Assembly (NCBI GenBank): GCA_033439795.1
Contig: JAUTDP010000011.1
Location: forward strand, 744,001-808,000
DNA: 64,000 nt
Direction: 5' to 3'
Origin: Sordaria brevicollis
Lineage: Eukaryota > Ascomycota > Sordariomycetes > Sordariales > Sordariaceae
Positions 1 to 9,924 of this stretch are shown piece by piece. The notes under the pieces were generated by a model. It searched no databases, was not told where the DNA came from, and saw only the letters and a program-made list of their open reading frames with translations. The number at the start of each line of letters is the position of its first letter. Positions within the stretch are counted from its first letter, which is position 1. Made by a program: the position numbers and the translations under genes.

Positions 1-3000
1 GACGGGCGGCCAGTCCTATTTGCTCGAAGGAACCTTTCCGCTGGTTGACTTGTTGTGGTCGACACCAAAGGTCCCTTCCTCGTCCTTCTCCAGTAAGATG
101 GTGGTGCCGTCGGCCACGGCGCAACGGGCCTCTCGGATCGAAAGTGCTATCCTCCGGGCTGCGCGCATTTGCCAGATCATGAAGCTCACGGCCGAGGAAC
201 TCGAGTACATCAGCATGCCAAAGACGTCCCGCATCTTTGATGTCGACCTCAACAGCCCAGAGCTCGACGACCTGGTTCGTATGCAGAGGTACCGTAGACT
301 TCGCGACGCTGCCTCTCGCGGCATGGCAGAGAGCAGTCTTGTCAAGCTCTTCTCGTGGCTATCCAGTACCGATCAGACCACAACCGTGGACCAACTGGCA
401 GCCAGGATTGCTGACACGACCGGCTGGAAGCCTGGACGCGTAGCCGGCGCCATAAGGGGCAAGTTTCCCGGCATGGATGACACGCAGCGCGTTGAGCGTA
501 TGAAGTCGCTCCGGGCACTGTTCAGTCTTCAAGATATCATCGGCCTTGACGAGCAGTTCGTTCGTGTCGGCGGCGCCAACTCCCAACTGACCATGACGAC
601 GCTGTTTGGCCTGGCAGCCCCAAGGAAGACGCTGTCAGCCGACGATTCGAGCTATGCGCGGTCCTTGGAAATGAGGCTGACGCCTGCCCAGCGAGAGGCG
701 GCGGATGACGCATTGATGCAGAGTCAGCGACGGGCGCTGGTCGCCTACCTTCTCCAGCAGCCGTACGTCCGTGTCGATCTGAAGGTATGGGACGCTGACG
801 GCCTGTTCGAGCACTTCCTGGTCGATGTCCAGATGGGCCCGCAGCTCCGCACTTCGCGTGTCAAGCAGGCTATCTCTGTGATCCAGCTGTTTGTGCAGCG
901 CTGCCTACTGGGTCTCGAGCCCAAGGTCAGCAGAGACACGATCCCACGGGAGAAGTGGGAGTGGATACAGCAGTACAGTCTCTGGGAAGCCAACCGCAAG
1001 CTTTTCTTGTACCCGGAAAACTGGCTGGACCCAGGACTGCGGGATGACAAGAGTGAACTGTTTCGCGAGCTGGAAACCAGTCTGATGCAAAAAGACCTCA
1101 GCACCAATACCTTCCTCGAAGCCATCAAGACGTACGTCTCGGGACTTAATGAGATATCGAGGCTGGAGATTGTAGCCTACCTCCTCGAGCAGAGGGATAA
1201 CAACGACATCTATCATCTCTTTGGCCGCACACGCACGGCCCCGTATGCCCTCTACTACCGCACCGCAACGGTGATACGCGGGTCAGCAGAGGTACCCCGT
1301 GCAGATGTTATGTGGCGCCCATGGGTAAAGCTCGACGTCGAAATCGGCTCGGTCGAGAGCGAGTGGGACGGCAAACGTTTGGACTCAACAGGTCTGTACA
1401 TCCTGCCACTGATTAGGGATGGTCGACTGTACTTGTTTACCGCTCAGATCGCGCCAAAGTCCGCCCACGAGCCGCTGTCATCCACTGACAAGTTTGATGG
1501 TCTTCGCGATCGTACCGTCAACTCGGGCTCGCCCCTGAAGATGTGGGAGGTTACCCTGGCCTGGACAGAGCACTCTCACGGCAGCTGGTCACCCAAGCGT
1601 GTCTCTCCTGGCAGCCTAGGTGTAAAAGACGACGAGTTGTCTTCAGTCACGCAGTTCCGCATGGATCCCATTTTGGATGGCGACATCCTTTCCCTGCTGA
1701 TCAGCGTGGGCAAGAAAACCAAGCAAGGTACCGCGATCGGCCGCTTTGTGTTCACGGGCGACCAGGTTCAAATTCGCACTCTCGATGGGACCCAAGAGAA
1801 GGGCGCCTGGAAGACGGTGCAGGCTGAGGAGAAAGCATGGGCTCCAAGTCGCCCGGCACAGACTTTGTTCCAACGGCCTGCGCTGGAATTACCCAACGGC
1901 GCGACTGCAGAGTACTCGGAAGTTGCCCTGCCATCAGAGGACAAGAACAAAGAATCCGCCCAAGACTTCCGTGCCCGCAACATCGTGTGGTTCGTTCCTC
2001 CAGCTCTCGACACCCACGTCCGTTCCGCGAAAGCCGACCGGTCCGAGAAACCGATGTCTCTAACTTGGACCCTTTCGCCTGGTCAAATCAAGCCTCGAAC
2101 GAACACCTTGGACAAAAGCGTCTGGGAACCCAAGCTAGGTGGTCCATACACCGGCTTCGCAGTTGCGGCGCGTTTTTCGGACGGCTCATCAGCCAGCTAC
2201 TTCTCCGTGCCAATGAGCAATCCCAACCATACGTGGTGGACGCCTTCCACCCTGCGCTCTCAAATGGATCTTGCAGCTCTGGATCACACCTTCTCCCACG
2301 AACTGATGAAGGCCGCGGCAAGCCACGTCGAGCCCCTGAGGAGCGTTTACGGTGCGCTGGCCGCATCATCGGCACAGCGAGGTACCGAGACGTGGGGTGC
2401 GCGACGTGGGGTCTCAGCACATGAACTCGGCCAGCCCAGCGCCCTCTACAACTGGGAGATCGGCCTGCACGCTGTCATGCTCGCCGTCGACCGCCTCTAT
2501 TCAACCCAACAGTTTGAGGAAGCATTGGAACTGACCCGGCTGGTCTTCGATCCCACAGCCGAAGTTCCGGTCAAGCACTTGGTCAAAGCCGTCAAGACAG
2601 ACACAAAAGACCCGGACGGGAACCCCATCTATCAGAAGGAGGTGGTCGTGTCGCATCTCGCGGCCCGCGCCGACGAGCTTAACAACCCAGAAACAACCAA
2701 CTTGCAGGTTGAGGAGCAACACGCGTCGTGCTGGCGATTCCCGCCCTTTCAGGACATTGCGCGACAGATCATCAAAGACAAAGGCAAGGACTCGCTAGAC
2801 ATGGAGGACATGGACAGGTTGCTTCAGCCAGCCGTCATGGAGCGGAAATCGCACGGCGCCCTAGTCCATGCCACGGCTCGTGGAAGACCCACGGCGTACA
2901 TGAAGTGGTTTATCATGAAGTACGTGGACATTCTCGTGGCCAGTGGTGATATTCACTTCAGGCGGAGTACTCTGGAGAGTCTTCCACTTGCCACACAGCG

Positions 3001-5539
3001 GTACGTTGAGGCGGCGCATGTGCTGGGGCCCCCGCCACCGCGGGTTCCGCAGCTGGCCAGGCGAGACGGCCGTGGCTTGACATTTGCGGAGCTAAGTGCC
3101 GAGGACGAGGAAGCGGACGACACCTTGCGGCTGAAAAAGGGCGAGGTTCGGTTTGAGCTGGATGCGCCGTTCTCACCGGAGCTGAAGGAAGGAGACCGAA
3201 AAAAGGAGAGGATCGTGGGCTTCCTCAAGACGCAGTACTTTGGCGTCCCACTAAACCCCAAGTTCGGGCAGCTCCGTGCGCTGGTAAACGAGCGTCTCTT
3301 CAACATCCGCAATGGTCTCGACATTCAAGGACGGCCTGTGTCGTATTCCCTTATCGAGCCTCTCATTGATCCCGGCGCCTTAATGGCCTTGGACCGGGCC
3401 GGCTTCGGCATGTCGGCAGCAGCCGCCATGGTGATGGGAGATCGCGACAGCCCCCTTCCACGACAGCGGTTCGAAGTGCTCGTGCAGCGGGCTTCCGAAC
3501 TCTGCGCTGAGCTACGGGGTCTAGGGGAGCGCATACTTGCGGCCGTGGAAAAGAAGGAGAGTGAAGCATTCAACGTGCTGCGAGTGCGCCACACAGCTCA
3601 TATTCAGCGCATGATGCTTGACATCCGAGAAACCCATCTCGAAGAGGCGCAGCGGACTATTGACGCTCTGAACATTAGCCGTGAAACACAAGTTGCCCAG
3701 CTAGCCTACTTTCTCGCGCTTATTGGCGAGCCAGCATCCAAAATCCCATCCGAGAAGGGGGCCTGGGTGGATATCGAGCAAGATATTGACGTTCCAACGA
3801 CAGACGATCTTCGAATGTCGAGTCACGAGAAGGAGGAGATGGAAAAGGCAGAGAGCGCCGCCAAACTTACCGCCATCGCCCAAGGAATCGACACCATTAT
3901 CGCCCCGATCTTTGCCATACCAACTGTCTCCGTCAACGCAAGCCCGCTGGGCGTGGGAACCACCGTCCAGGCGCCCGGAGGTAACACAATCGCCTCCATG
4001 ATGCAAGCCGGATCTGCGGTGCTGAAGTTTGGCGCCATGATCCAGCAAGAAAGGGGTAGCCGGGCCGGACGAAAGGCGCAGCTAACGAGACAGTTGCAAG
4101 ACCGCCGTTTCCAAGCTAATATTCGCGGCCGCGAAATTAAGGGTATTGACAAGCAAATCGAGATCCAGAAGCTCCGCGTTAAAGCCTCGATGAAGGAAAT
4201 CGAGCAGCAAAAGGCCGAAATAGAGGAGTCGGCGCAAATAGAAGCCTGGTACCGCACCAAATACACAGACGAACAGCTGTACAGCTGGGTCGAAAAGAGT
4301 CTGCGCGGGCTCTACTTCCAGGCTTACACCCTCGCCATGGCGACGGCACGGCGCGCCGAAAGTGCCCTGGCCTTTGAGCGCGGCCGCAGCGATCCCATCT
4401 TGCGCCCTGGAGGTTATTGGGACGCCTCGCGTGACGGTCTCCTGGCCGCCGACCACTTGTACCTCGACCTCAAGCGCCTCGACTCCTTACACCTCGAGTC
4501 CCGATCCCACGACTACGAAATCACCAAGACCATATCCCTCCGCCAGATCGACCCGCTGGCTCTTATGCGCCTACGCATCAGCGGGAGCACCACCTTCTCC
4601 CTCGACGAGGCTCTCTTCGACATGGACTTTCCTGGCCACTACATGCGCCGCATCCGCTCCGTCGCCGTCTCCATCCCCGCCATTCTCGGCCCGCACGGCG
4701 CCGTTAACGCAACCCTCAGCCTCCTCCAGCACAAGTACCGCACCTCGTCCACCGTGACCGGCCTGGACGACTACACCAACCCCTCCTCGTCGTCGTCATT
4801 CCGCACAGACCACGTCCCCATATCCTCCGTCGCCATTAGCACCGGCTCCCGCGACACGGGCGTCTTCGACTTCAACTTCTCCGGCCCGCGTTACATGCCG
4901 TTTGAAGGCGCCGGCGCCATCGCCACCTTCCGGCTCGACCTCCCCACCGAAGTCCGCCGCTTCGACTACGAAACCATCAGCGACGTCCTGCTGCACGTGC
5001 AGTATACGGCGCTCGAGGGCGGCGCTTGCCTCCGCGCGGTCGCGAACGAGTCGGTGCGTGCGGCGATTCGCAACGTAGCGCAGTCGGAAAGCGGCCAGAA
5101 GACGGGGTTGTTTGCTATGTTTGATCTTAAGAATGACTTTGTGAATGAGTGGTATGGGTTCAGCTCGCGGTTGGAAGCCGCCAAGGCTAAAGGCGGGGCG
5201 TCAGAGGAGGTTGCGATGATGCTGGGGGATGTGGGTGAGAGGTTGCCGTTCTGGACGAGGAATCAGGGGGTGGTCGAGGTGCGAGGGGTCACGCTGATTA
5301 GCCAGGATGTGGGATTTGTTGATGGCATGGTGCTTAGCGCCGTTGCCGTGGGCGGTGGAACGCCGGAAGCGGGTAAGGTTGGGACGTGGAGGGCGCGGAC
5401 TTGGAGCGGCTTGACTGTGACGGATTTGAAGGGGTGGAAGGTGACGGGCAAGTCAGACTTGTTGAAGGGTGACAAAGTCGAGAATGTGTACATGTTGGTG
5501 AGGTATGTATTGGGGACGAGCCAAGCAGGAAAGAGCTGA
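1..5539 (+). CDS. Tc toxin A-subunit (TcA)-like protein, 3' part only
   Basis: The reading frame is open from base 2 to the TGA at 5537-5539 (about 1845 residues), so the true start lies upstream of the window and only the C-terminal part is seen. TcA proteins of insect-associated bacteria form the pentameric injection channel of ABC-type Tc toxins. Family marks: the neuraminidase-like segment with YSLWEANRKLFLYPENWLDP at 975-1034; a Gly/Ala-rich hydrophobic stretch near 3870-4050; a charged coiled coil at about 4060-4290; and the TcB-binding C-terminal region at about 4290-4960 (LRGLYFQAY, then RPGGYWDASRDGLLAADHLY, then SISIPAILGP-like). No intron is needed in 5.5 kb, which is unusual for the neighbours. 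No TcB or TcC partner gene is visible in the window. I infer descent from a bacterial gene by transfer. Whether it is toxic or functional cannot be told from sequence. Confidence 0.85.
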   Translation, partial: TGGQSYLLEGTFPLVDLLWSTPKVPSSSFSSKMVVPSATAQRASRIESAILRAARICQIMKLTAEELEYISMPKTSRIFDVDLNSPELDDLVRMQRYRRLRDAASRGMAESSLVKLFSWLSSTDQTTTVDQLAARIADTTGWKPGRVAGAIRGKFPGMDDTQRVERMKSLRALFSLQDIIGLDEQFVRVGGANSQLTMTTLFGLAAPRKTLSADDSSYARSLEMRLTPAQREAADDALMQSQRRALVAYLLQQPYVRVDLKVWDADGLFEHFLVDVQMGPQLRTSRVKQAISVIQLFVQRCLLGLEPKVSRDTIPREKWEWIQQYSLWEANRKLFLYPENWLDPGLRDDKSELFRELETSLMQKDLSTNTFLEAIKTYVSGLNEISRLEIVAYLLEQRDNNDIYHLFGRTRTAPYALYYRTATVIRGSAEVPRADVMWRPWVKLDVEIGSVESEWDGKRLDSTGLYILPLIRDGRLYLFTAQIAPKSAHEPLSSTDKFDGLRDRTVNSGSPLKMWEVTLAWTEHSHGSWSPKRVSPGSLGVKDDELSSVTQFRMDPILDGDILSLLISVGKKTKQGTAIGRFVFTGDQVQIRTLDGTQEKGAWKTVQAEEKAWAPSRPAQTLFQRPALELPNGATAEYSEVALPSEDKNKESAQDFRARNIVWFVPPALDTHVRSAKADRSEKPMSLTWTLSPGQIKPRTNTLDKSVWEPKLGGPYTGFAVAARFSDGSSASYFSVPMSNPNHTWWTPSTLRSQMDLAALDHTFSHELMKAAASHVEPLRSVYGALAASSAQRGTETWGARRGVSAHELGQPSALYNWEIGLHAVMLAVDRLYSTQQFEEALELTRLVFDPTAEVPVKHLVKAVKTDTKDPDGNPIYQKEVVVSHLAARADELNNPETTNLQVEEQHASCWRFPPFQDIARQIIKDKGKDSLDMEDMDRLLQPAVMERKSHGALVHATARGRPTAYMKWFIMKYVDILVASGDIHFRRSTLESLPLATQRYVEAAHVLGPPPPRVPQLARRDGRGLTFAELSAEDEEADDTLRLKKGEVRFELDAPFSPELKEGDRKKERIVGFLKTQYFGVPLNPKFGQLRALVNERLFNIRNGLDIQGRPVSYSLIEPLIDPGALMALDRAGFGMSAAAAMVMGDRDSPLPRQRFEVLVQRASELCAELRGLGERILAAVEKKESEAFNVLRVRHTAHIQRMMLDIRETHLEEAQRTIDALNISRETQVAQLAYFLALIGEPASKIPSEKGAWVDIEQDIDVPTTDDLRMSSHEKEEMEKAESAAKLTAIAQGIDTIIAPIFAIPTVSVNASPLGVGTTVQAPGGNTIASMMQAGSAVLKFGAMIQQERGSRAGRKAQLTRQLQDRRFQANIRGREIKGIDKQIEIQKLRVKASMKEIEQQKAEIEESAQIEAWYRTKYTDEQLYSWVEKSLRGLYFQAYTLAMATARRAESALAFERGRSDPILRPGGYWDASRDGLLAADHLYLDLKRLDSLHLESRSHDYEITKTISLRQIDPLALMRLRISGSTTFSLDEALFDMDFPGHYMRRIRSVAVSIPAILGPHGAVNATLSLLQHKYRTSSTVTGLDDYTNPSSSSSFRTDHVPISSVAISTGSRDTGVFDFNFSGPRYMPFEGAGAIATFRLDLPTEVRRFDYETISDVLLHVQYTALEGGACLRAVANESVRAAIRNVAQSESGQKTGLFAMFDLKNDFVNEWYGFSSRLEAAKAKGGASEEVAMMLGDVGERLPFWTRNQGVVEVRGVTLISQDVGFVDGMVLSAVAVGGGTPEAGKVGTWRARTWSGLTVTDLKGWKVTGKSDLLKGDKVENVYMLVRYVLGTSQAGKS

Positions 5540-5840
5540 ATGAGCGAGGATGGTTTATTTTGAGGGAGGGGGTAATATCATTTGGATGTGTGTGTTTGAA
5601 AGAGATGTGGTATTATCTTGAGAGGTTACAGGTATATCGAGTAGTTCTAAAAACTGGAGGTAGTGGTTCCGAGAGAATAAGACTGAATACTATCGAACAT
5701 GAGTTGGGTGTTCTGCTTTGCTGCACGTGATGCTTTCTTGGCGCGTCAAGTTGCCCGGTTGAAGTTTCGGCATCCGTCGCCGCTGCGTGCTACGGCTGCT
5801 GTTCTTGCCTACTTAAGAGCCGAAATTGGTGCAAAAAGAC
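5540..5840. other. intergenic, 3' flank of TcA-like gene
   Basis: This non-coding stretch holds the 3' end region of the TcA-like gene and the upstream region of the 5S gene. I see no open reading frame of note. Confidence 0.5.
5812..5817 (+). promoter_or_regulatory. TATA-like element of 5S rRNA gene A
   Basis: CTTAAG lies at -29 to -24 from the 5S start at 5841. The other 5S gene has TTATAA at -30 to -25. Neurospora 5S genes are known to need a TATA element near -29, so the conserved spacing supports this as the external pol III element. Confidence 0.5.
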
Positions 5841-5959
5841 ACATACGACCATACCCACTGGAAAACTCGGGATCCCGTCCGCTCTCCCATAGATAAGCCA
5901 GTGAGGGCCAGACTAGTAGTTGGGTCGGTGACGACCAGCGAATCCCTGGTGTTGTATGT
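5841..5959 (+). rRNA. 5S ribosomal RNA (copy A)
   Basis: This is a 119-nt match to filamentous-ascomycete 5S rRNA. The ends ACATACGAC and GTTGTATGT pair to form helix I, and the internal stretches GGGATCCCGTCCGCTCTCCC, AGTAGTTGGGTCGGTGAC and CAGCGAATCCCTGGTG are in the usual 5S positions. A T-run follows immediately as a pol III terminator. The gene stands alone between protein genes. A second copy lies at 36688-36806 on the other strand with one difference (C at 5855 where the other has T). Dispersed single 5S genes are typical of Neurospora and relatives. Confidence 0.95.
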
Positions 5960-5968
5960 TTTTTTTTG
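5957..5968 (+). terminator. pol III oligo-T terminator of 5S copy A
   Basis: A run of about ten T residues directly follows the last 5S helix base, as expected for RNA polymerase III termination. Confidence 0.7.
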
Positions 5969-6656
5969 CCGTTTGTCACCCGAAATCGTTTCCTAGTAGT
6001 CTAGTTTTTTTGGTCTTTTATCTCTTCTTTCCATTCCATTATGCCAAAACTTTCCAAATCCCGACCTTGGCAAATGCAGCTTTCGTTCGTTTCCCTTTTC
6101 CTTTCCAGGTACAGGATATAATACTTTCTTGGCGCCTGTGGTAGGGTGGGGAACCCCTTCGGGCCTCTTGCAGCAACTCCATACTTTCTTCATGTCACTT
6201 TGATTCCGTTTCCATGATATCTCTTCCTTTCTTTATTGGCAATGCATTCACTGCTAATGACTACCCAACAGCCATGTAATCTCCATCAAGACTCGCCAGA
6301 CTGAAGTTCAGTGGAGTGTGTGAATCCCGGTGAATGGACGGGCACGGACTACCAACATGGCAGGGAATGCATTACCTTTGCAGCCTCTGGCGAGATCCAG
6401 TAACCGGACAGTTTCCTTCCACCGCATTCTTTTGTTCTTCCAGCAAAGTTCTCCGGTCACAGTTTACTCTCGTCGGCGCGGAGAAAACCGCAAGGTAAAC
6501 GACGTTACGAGGTGGTCTTGAGCAGCCTCAGCTACCGACGTCCGATTCTAGTAACCACCAGGTAGGTAGGTACCTAGCCCGCACCAACCCATCGAGCGTC
6601 ACTTGTCAACCGTATCAGACCTCCAGCACAAGTATCGAACAACCGCCTACCTAGCT
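5969..6656. other. intergenic between 5S copy A and unknown gene
   Basis: Pyrimidine-rich non-coding sequence without a convincing ORF or repeat. It should contain the promoter of the gene starting at 6657. Confidence 0.5.
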
Positions 6657-7577
6657 ATGCCACCCAAGATGGCCTCCAACTCCGAGCTTTCGGAGATCAA
6701 GCTACTCCTCCAATCCCTCGCCTCGGGCCTCAAGGCCGTCCGATCCGACGTGGCGGAGCTCAAAAAGAACCAAGCTCAGAGCCACCAGAGCGGTTCGACC
6801 TGTACCAAATGCCAAGGCACCGGTCCCAACCTATCCAGCGTTGAGAAAGCGCTCAGCGACACCGAGACCAAGCTTCTGACCAAGATCCGCGATACCGAGT
6901 CTGCCGTCCTGCAGCTCGTCGAGGAGGAGAAGGTCTTGATCCACGCGGAGGTGGTCCAGCTTAGTCGCACGGTCGGCACTGCGCTGGAGGATGCAAAGGG
7001 AAAGATGATGGAGAAGGTCGATGGGGTGGCCGATGCGAACGACCGTAAGAAGGACAGGTTCGCGACTGGCATCGACGACGACGATGCCTCGAAGAAGCGG
7101 ATGAAGGAAGAGGACACTGACGACGATACATCCGACGTTGATGATCCGGTTGAAAGCGGTGACTGGTGGGAACAGCGATATCGCAGCAGCACCGCTTTTG
7201 ACCGGGCTGTGATGGACATCGAGCGTCAAGCAAATGATGCTCTTGGTTGCCAAAAAGTTCCGGTAGAGTGGCTGCTCATGGCACTACTCAAGTTCCAACA
7301 GAGTGCCAACGACTGGAGGATCGAACGCTGGAACATCTTCCAAAAGGAAGCACCTCTGGACATCGACTACTGCTTGTACGGTATCTTTTACCACGGGCAT
7401 GAGCATGAGGGGGTTGGTAGAGGACTGTGCTGTTGTAGGGAACGTGTTCCGGGCAGCTTGAGGCAGAGAGCCACCAGGTGCATTCTCGTTAAACGAAGCA
7501 AGGAGGATTCTGGAGAGCTGCGTTTCTCTTGGGGGCCGGATATTGGACCGGCACCTGTCCTGGGCAAATATGAATGA
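6657..7577 (+). CDS. hypothetical protein, coiled-coil N-terminus and conserved Cys-rich C-terminal domain (family X, member 1)
   Basis: A single-exon 306-residue protein. The first ATG in frame is at 6657; the frame is open a little further upstream but only with TTG. Residues 5-130 are helical and probably coiled coil, with a CTKCQGTG motif near residue 49. Residues 130-165 are very acidic and Lys-rich (disordered). Residues about 178-297 form a domain also found at the C-terminus of the gene at 12180-13151: shared positions include V-P-[VI]-E-[WF]-L, RW-x2-FQ, D-[IF]-x-YCL, Y-x-GHE, G-x-C-x-CR, R-x2-[KR]CI-x-V-[KR]R and G-[ER]-L-x-F-x-W. I do not recognise the family. Cys and His spacing would suit metal binding, but this is inference. 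Flanks: 5S gene upstream, aegerolysin-like gene downstream. Confidence 0.7.
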   Translation: MPPKMASNSELSEIKLLLQSLASGLKAVRSDVAELKKNQAQSHQSGSTCTKCQGTGPNLSSVEKALSDTETKLLTKIRDTESAVLQLVEEEKVLIHAEVVQLSRTVGTALEDAKGKMMEKVDGVADANDRKKDRFATGIDDDDASKKRMKEEDTDDDTSDVDDPVESGDWWEQRYRSSTAFDRAVMDIERQANDALGCQKVPVEWLLMALLKFQQSANDWRIERWNIFQKEAPLDIDYCLYGIFYHGHEHEGVGRGLCCCRERVPGSLRQRATRCILVKRSKEDSGELRFSWGPDIGPAPVLGKYE

Positions 7578-8217
7578 GCTCGGGGGTGTATTTCCCGAAC
7601 GTACAATTTTTCCAGGCCCGGCTGATGCTCGAGGCAGAGGAACTACAGAGGGGTGGCATCGGTTAGGGAAGTAGAGATAACGAATCAGAAATCGAACACG
7701 GTGACCAGCACACATAACGATCTTTGAAGAGTTATCAACCGGTTGGTTGGTCAATCTTGAAGGGACAACGTAGACGAAGGCATCCGCTCTGAGGAAATGA
7801 TCTGGAGTCCGTCAGCAGGGAGCCCAACACCGACACGTCCTACTCCATAATATGCATCTTGAACGCACGCATGGCACTCACGAAGGTGGGCAATGCTTTG
7901 CCAGAGGTGCTCGAGTAGCCATCTGCGTATAGTGGCATGCCGTGCACATCAGCTGTGCATTGAATGGCGGTATGCCTGCGCACAAAATTCTCATTTTTTT
8001 TCCCCTTTGAAAAGTGTCCAGAAACCTTCGGCTTGAATAATGAATCACACGTTCAAGGTAAAAATCCTTTTTCCTCACTTCAACCAAACCCTACAAATTC
8101 CCCAGCAACTTCCACCACCCAACAATCTTCCCCCCAAACCTTCAACATTCCAACACAACAACCAAACAAACCTCCACTCCAACAACCACCGCCAACCAAC
8201 ACAAGCACTCACTCAAA
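7578..8217. other. intergenic
   Basis: No supported gene. From about 8050 to 8215 the strand is C/A-rich with many CAAC and CCACC runs, typical of a fungal 5' leader ahead of the ATG at 8218. Confidence 0.5.
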
Positions 8218-8821
8218 ATGTTGTCTCTCTCCAACGCTGGCTCGTCCACCCGTCTTTGGACAATCACCGTCACATTCATCATCCTCCTCACCAGCGTCCT
8301 CGCCATTCCCTTGGATGCCAACCATGAACACACCACCACCAACCTGACAACAAGAAACGTTGCCACCGAAGACCTATGGGTAGAATTCACAATCACCAAC
8401 CATGCTGGTTCAGGACCCGTGTACATCCGTCGCCCCAAACTCTGGTGGTACGTCTCCTTTCCCTGTCCTTTCCCTTCCCTTCCCTCCTCCTCTACTTACA
8501 TACTACGCCCCCTCCACTTTCATCCACATCCCCCCACACCAACCCCCAACCCCCAACTTCACAAACCACCCACTAACCCCCCCCCTCCTCCTCCCCAGGG
8601 GCGACTGGTACGTCCACCCCGACCCCTCCCGGCCCATCTCCGACTGGGACGTGCAAATCCCCTACGCCACCCCCAACGGCGGGGAGATGCACATCGCCGC
8701 CACGGGATCTCCATGGCTTCTCTCGGGGACCGAGGGCCGCTTCGACGTTTTCCACGGTTATAACAAGGTGTGCCGGGTGTATTTGGTCGGTCACGGTGTG
8801 TCGGCTTTGGTGGGGCAGTGA
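8218..8821 (+). pseudogene. aegerolysin-like secreted protein, 3' part apparently frame-broken
   Basis: Exon 1 is 8218-8447 and exon 2 starts at 8599. The 151-bp C-rich intron has GTACGT at 8448 and CCCCAG ending at 8598, joining in phase inside a Trp codon. Residues 1-30 form a signal peptide (hydrophobic WTITVTFIILLTSVLA). The following segment matches the aegerolysin fold: WVEFTITNHAGSGPVYIR, then a W-x-DW-Y strand, then SGTEGRFDVFHGYNKVC (family pattern SGTxGxFDL-x2-GxxKIC). Aegerolysins bind membrane lipids and can partner with MACPF pore formers; no MACPF gene is nearby. As read, the frame ends at 8821 (150 residues) soon after this motif. The next family-like residues, including a GTVSVD strand, lie in the adjacent frame to about 8896, so a small frame change near 8779-8783 is suspected and the family's tryptophan-rich middle is shortened. 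A second intron instead of a break is possible. Confidence 0.6.
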
Positions 8822-9924
8822 ATCTGGCGAAGATCCGGGAACCGTTTCCGTCGACCGGCTCAGAGCACCGAAGGGGGTTGCGAAGATATATTTTTAAGGG
8901 TATTTTTGCTTGTCGGGAGGAAAAAGAGAACTGGGCTCCAGCCAAGGCACAAGATCATTAGATTGGCTTTCTTCATGTAATGCACCTTCCGCCTCTCCAG
9001 ATTGCTCTTTCCTCGTGTCACACGAATGGTGAGAGTTGAAAGGAAACCACGATGCCGGAGCAATTGGTGTTCTTGCCTCGGCGAGTGTTTGGAAGCTGCA
9101 GGCCTCAAAGAAACGGCGATGTCCTACCATAGTCTGTTAGTGTGTTAGCGCGGGTGGGCGTGTGACGTCGTGGAAGATTCCAGCTGCACTAACAGCACAC
9201 TAACGGACGGCCTATTTACGGGGGCTTGTTACGTAAATAATTGTTAGTACTAACAGCTGATCGCTATCATTCTGTTAGTAGATTTGTGCAATTCACGGAC
9301 CATGACAAGATTCCCTCAGCTTCCCCTCACCATCTGCCTTCAACATTTGCATCGCTGTCTCAACCTCATCTTTCATACCACAGTTACCATTCTACCCCAA
9401 GCCAGTTCCTGACCAGGACGGACCAGATCCCAATGTCGAAGCTCTCACTGAAAAGCCTAAGCGACCTCGCCATCTCCGACAGCATCGCCGCCATTCATCA
9501 AAGATGCCACGCAGTATATACGGGTTAAGAAGTATGGCGGGAAGTTGTGTGTTAGGTTTGGACAGCGGATTGGACACAGGCGCGATCCGTATCCTTGGGA
9601 GACGAGGTTGTGTTTGAAATGAAGCTGGCATCTACGAGCGATGGGGATCGAGGTAGTCTGCGCAAGTTTGGCGGGTCCCAAAGCAAGGTGAGTGATCTCT
9701 TGGACTGTTTCTCCAGTCCTCGAACGAGGAGGGCCTTTTCGACCATGCAGAGCTGTCAGCGACATATACATATCGTCCGTTCAACACTTTCACTGAAGGC
9801 ACGAAAGGATTGTGAGAAATAGTCCTCAAACCTCAATTACTTTTTCTTCTTTTCCCGCCTTTCTCCCAACTACAACTTTTAAAACACTTATATACAACAC
9901 ACACCTCCGCCGGTCCCCAGCCCC
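8822..9924. other. intergenic with TGTTAG/CTAACA cluster
   Basis: No supported gene. The stretch 9132-9287 holds several TGTTAG and CTAACA hexamers including a perfect 14-bp palindrome (see separate entry). A short ORF at 9241-9528 lacks any recognisable feature and is not called. Confidence 0.4.
9132..9287. repeat. cluster of TGTTAG / CTAACA motifs, possible transposon relic
   Basis: TGTTAGTGTGTTAG near 9134 is answered by CTAACAGCACACTAAC near 9190 (imperfect inverted repeat about 45 bp apart), followed by the palindrome TGTTAGTACTAACA near 9242-9255 and another CTGTTAGTAG near 9277. TGTTAG...CTAACA ends are usual for solo LTRs and some MITEs. No complete element or target duplication was identified. 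Confidence 0.35.

Noticed and set aside
6603..6650. Shared CTCCAGCACAAGTA string with the TcA-like gene (near 4720)
   Set aside because: Only about 14 bases match, before the likely start codon of the second gene. No further similarity, so probably chance.
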